From NCBI GenBank assembly GCA_964428225.1, contig CAYRXS010000002.1, positions 3,508 to 67,507 of the forward strand: 64,000 nt of DNA. The letters are read 5' to 3'. The translations under genes were made by a program, and so were the position numbers. The first letter of the stretch is position 1. The number at the start of each line of letters is the position of its first letter. Source of the DNA: JBFMCU01 sp964428225. Its GTDB lineage: Bacteria; Planctomycetota; UBA1135; GCA-002686595. Below the pieces are notes generated by a model. It was not told the origin of the DNA and ran no database searches. It saw only the letters and a list, made by a program, of their open reading frames with translations. Positions 61,664 through 64,000 of this stretch are shown here, one piece after another.

Positions 61664-64000
61664 CTACCTCCAGTCCCCGCTCAGCATGAACGCGCCCCAG
61701 GTCCAGGGCATGGAGTCGCCGTTGTTGCGGGCACGTTTCCGGCGGAGCATTCCGAGCTGCGCCTCCCGGAGCGCGTCGCCCTTGCTCATGCCGCTCTGCC
61801 ACAGGTTCACGTAGAAGCCCCGCATCAGCTCGCTCGTGGACTCGTCGTCCACGTTCCAGAGCGAGGAGACCACGGTCCGGGCCCCGGCCAGGCGGAAGGC
61901 GCGCTGGAGGCTCATCAGGCCATTGCCACCCCAGGATTCACCGAGACCGGTCTCGCATGCCGACAGGACCACGAGCTGGCAATCCAGCAGATCGAGCCAG
62001 GTGACCTCCTCGGCGGTGAGAAGCCCGTTGTCGTGGCCCTCCTCGGTGGGCAGATTCGCCCCCGCGCAGACGAGCCCCGTCCGGAGTCCAGGCATCAGTT
62101 TCGTGACCAGACCCGTCTCCTTCCGCAGCCTGTGTTCCTCCAGGCTCCGGCAACGCATTCCGTCCCACCCGCACGTCAGCTCTTCGGACTGGAAGAAGCC
62201 ATGCGTGGCGATGTGAATCCACCCGCAGCCCGGCATCGAACCCTTGATGGCCTCCTCCGTGGCCGCGGCGCCGACCAGCTCTTGAACCTCGCACTCCCCT
62301 CCTGAGGAGTCTCTCGCGAGCGAAGCGACGGTCCGAGCTTCCTTGCCCGAATACCGAAGGCGCTCCCAGTACCTCTGCACTCCACCACGAACGTCGATCG
62401 GGTCCGAGTCGCGTTCTGCTTCTGACGGGAGACCCCGCTGGCTGTAGTCGATTCCTCCCACGGCCAACATCCCGCGGAGGGGATCCGGCGCCCCCGCCCG
62501 GGCCATGATCTCGGGCAGGCTCGACAGATCCTGGAGATAGACGAGAGAGCGCTCCTCGAGGAGAAAACGGCCGTCCTCGAGCCAGATCGCCCCGAAGGGC
62601 AGCGAGCCGAGAAAATGATCGGGGGATACGACCACCCGCACGATTTCGTCCAGATGCTCGGCGAGCGGATCCCACAGGAGGCTCCGCAAGCGACGGCCAC
62701 TCTCTCGTAGGCGAGCGGAGTCGACGTCCCCCTCCGCCACGATTCCCCGGTGGCCGAGCTCGAGAGCGCGGAGGTATTCTTGGACTGCCTTCCGGATGAT
62801 TCGTGCTTCACCCAGCTCGACGCGCCTCGGCGGTTCATCAGCACGCACGATCCACGCGGTGAGGAGCAGCGCCGGCTCCCGATCCTCCATCATGGGATTC
62901 GACTCCTCGGTGGCTGGGATCAGGGAGTCGTTGTTCACCAGAAAGTCGATCAAGGCCGTCCCTTCGGGCACCGCCTTCTCCAATGCATCGAGAGACTCTC
63001 GCGCGAGGACGTTGTCGAGTCGAATCCGGCCGAGCAGGGATCGTTCCAGCCGGCTGCGTTCTTTCCGAAGTGCTGTGAGCCGTTGCTCGTGGGCGCGCGG
63101 ATCGTCCTCGTCGGTCCGGTAGACCTCATCAGAGATCGCGGCCTTCGTACGGCGAAGCTCGGCGAGCTCGTTCTCTCCCTCGGCGTCGAGCTGCCCGAGC
63201 ATCCGCGCTCGGCTGTCCGAGAGGAGGCGCGAGCTCATTCCCTTCCAGGTGAGCACGCTCTCGTAGCACTCCCTCTCGGCCTGCGGGGAATCCATCCGGC
63301 GCGTCACGGAGAGCAGGAACTTCGCGTGCCAGAACAGACGGTGCACGGCACGGGGTCCCTCCCACTCCGTAGCGGTGGTCAGGAGATCCGCGAGATCCCG
63401 CCGATCGGTCTCGAGAACCTCGAGCACGAGCTCGCGGGCGAGGGAATGGTTGCCGACGCTCGCCTCCAGGTACGCGAGGTTCTGTCGGGTGAGGTTCGTG
63501 GACCGGTGCCCTGGGCCCAGCGCCTTCGTCAGGATTCTCAGCCCCCGTTGGAGACACGAACGCGCTTCCTCGGTGCGCCCCATCTCGTTCAGCAGCGAGC
63601 CGAGATTGTTCAGTCCCTTTGCCGTCTCGGGATGATCGGGTCCCAGCACCTTCTCTCGAATCGCGAGGGTGCGCTCGCACAGCGGGAGGGCTTCCTCGTA
63701 CCGCCCCAGTTTTCGCCGCAGGGAGCTGAGGTTGTTCAGACTCTCGGCCGTATCGTTGTGCTCGGGCCCCAGCGTCTGCTCCCGGATCGCCAGGGCGCGC
63801 TCGCAGAGCGGAAGTGCTTCCTCGTAGCGGCGCAGGTCGTACAGGATCGAGACCACCCCGTTCATCGCATTGGCCGTCACCGGATGGACCGGTCCGAACG
63901 CCTTCATTCGAATCGCGAGCGCCTGTTGAAACAGCGGGTAGGCCTCTTCGTAGCCGCCCATCGCCTTGTGCACCGCGGCCAGTCGCTCGAGACTGTGGGC
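61664..64000 (-). CDS. TPR-CHAT protease-like protein (N-terminus cut by window end)
   Basis: At least 779 residues, open to the right edge. The visible front has kinesin-light-chain-type TPR repeats of 42 residues (RRYEEALPLCERALAIREQT; GRYEEALPLCERTLAIREKV; TAKGLNNLGSLLNEMGRTEE). The C-terminal half is a CHAT domain, a caspase-like fold, with the catalytic His in WIHIATHGFF (codon 62201-62203) and Cys in VVLSACETGLGES (codon 61955-61957), followed by GARTVVSSLWNVDDEST. TPR-CHAT proteins act as proteases in several bacterial systems, some linked to CRISPR type III or cell death, but many have unknown substrates. No effector target or CRISPR gene is in the window. Confidence 0.9.
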   Translation of the reverse strand, partial: AHSLERLAAVHKAMGGYEEAYPLFQQALAIRMKAFGPVHPVTANAMNGVVSILYDLRRYEEALPLCERALAIREQTLGPEHNDTAESLNNLSSLRRKLGRYEEALPLCERTLAIREKVLGPDHPETAKGLNNLGSLLNEMGRTEEARSCLQRGLRILTKALGPGHRSTNLTRQNLAYLEASVGNHSLARELVLEVLETDRRDLADLLTTATEWEGPRAVHRLFWHAKFLLSVTRRMDSPQAERECYESVLTWKGMSSRLLSDSRARMLGQLDAEGENELAELRRTKAAISDEVYRTDEDDPRAHEQRLTALRKERSRLERSLLGRIRLDNVLARESLDALEKAVPEGTALIDFLVNNDSLIPATEESNPMMEDREPALLLTAWIVRADEPPRRVELGEARIIRKAVQEYLRALELGHRGIVAEGDVDSARLRESGRRLRSLLWDPLAEHLDEIVRVVVSPDHFLGSLPFGAIWLEDGRFLLEERSLVYLQDLSSLPEIMARAGAPDPLRGMLAVGGIDYSQRGLPSEAERDSDPIDVRGGVQRYWERLRYSGKEARTVASLARDSSGGECEVQELVGAAATEEAIKGSMPGCGWIHIATHGFFQSEELTCGWDGMRCRSLEEHRLRKETGLVTKLMPGLRTGLVCAGANLPTEEGHDNGLLTAEEVTWLDLLDCQLVVLSACETGLGESWGGNGLMSLQRAFRLAGARTVVSSLWNVDDESTSELMRGFYVNLWQSGMSKGDALREAQLGMLRRKRARNNGDSMPWTWGAFMLSGDWR

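Overview
The window is GC-rich and tightly packed, with about 45 protein genes, no rRNA, tRNA, insertion sequence or CRISPR array, and very many secreted proteins, lipoproteins and beta-propellers. Most genes start with ATG, several with GTG and one with TTG. The mix points to an uncultured member of the Planctomycetota or a near relation: DUF1080, GH172/DUF2961, GH127, CRTAC1/UnbV, Tricorn-like, HzsA-like multiheme and Spondin_N proteins, plus a recurrent C-terminal tail domain on unrelated secreted proteins. This placement is an inference from gene content; no phylogenetic marker was tested.

Layout. 1-3955 (+): a minor-pilin operon (PilV-like end, PilW-like, PilX-like), then a HEAT-repeat protein broken by a C-run frameshift and a two-helix HAMP-like membrane protein, ending in a hairpin. 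3976-9667: a Tricorn-like protease lipoprotein (-), a cysteine-rich membrane protein (+) and a DUF1566 secreted protein (-). 9909-16894 (+): an arylsulfotransferase-like protein, CutC, a large repeat protein and a GH172 lipoprotein. 16905-21695 (-): an Asp-box propeller overlapping a DUF4198-like protein, then glutaminyl-tRNA synthetase. 22029-25826 (+): an amidase, an SMP-30-like lipoprotein and a tri-heme peroxidase resembling YhjA. 25843-35762 (-): an orphan tail fragment, a beta-helix protein, DUF1080, an M16C protease with an altered zinc motif, a tri-heme HzsA-related protein, an AF1514-like protein and a Spondin_N protein split by a frameshift. 36019-41697 (+): a four-gene MacAB-type ABC exporter and an unknown secreted protein. 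41701-43881 (-): methyltransferase-like, DUF4388 and HD-domain proteins. 44009-44926 (+): a CobW-type GTPase behind a 16-codon leader ORF. 45140-48040 (-): a HEAT-VWA protein and a TraB/GumN-like lipoprotein. 48122-50691 (+): a TPR/CRTAC1 lipoprotein pair. 50735-59578 (-): a propeller, a GH127 arabinofuranosidase coupled to a Tat-exported isomerase-like protein, and a TMTC-like membrane TPR glycosyltransferase. 59798-61543 (+): a sulfatase-like lipoprotein. 61664-64000 (-): a TPR-CHAT protease-like protein cut by the window end.

How the genes fit together. Much of the window looks like an outward-facing programme: pili, polysaccharide and glycan handling (GH172, GH127, isomerase, sulfatase-like, TMTC-like), peptide turnover (Tricorn, M16C), periplasmic multiheme redox proteins, and an exporter. 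I found no single obvious new system. The strongest leads are the interrupted genes (homopolymer frameshift, -1 frameshift, in-frame TGA), the shared tail domain, the HzsA-like protein outside a hydrazine synthase operon, the secreted isomerase/GH127 pair, and an array of 8-base units between two convergent genes.
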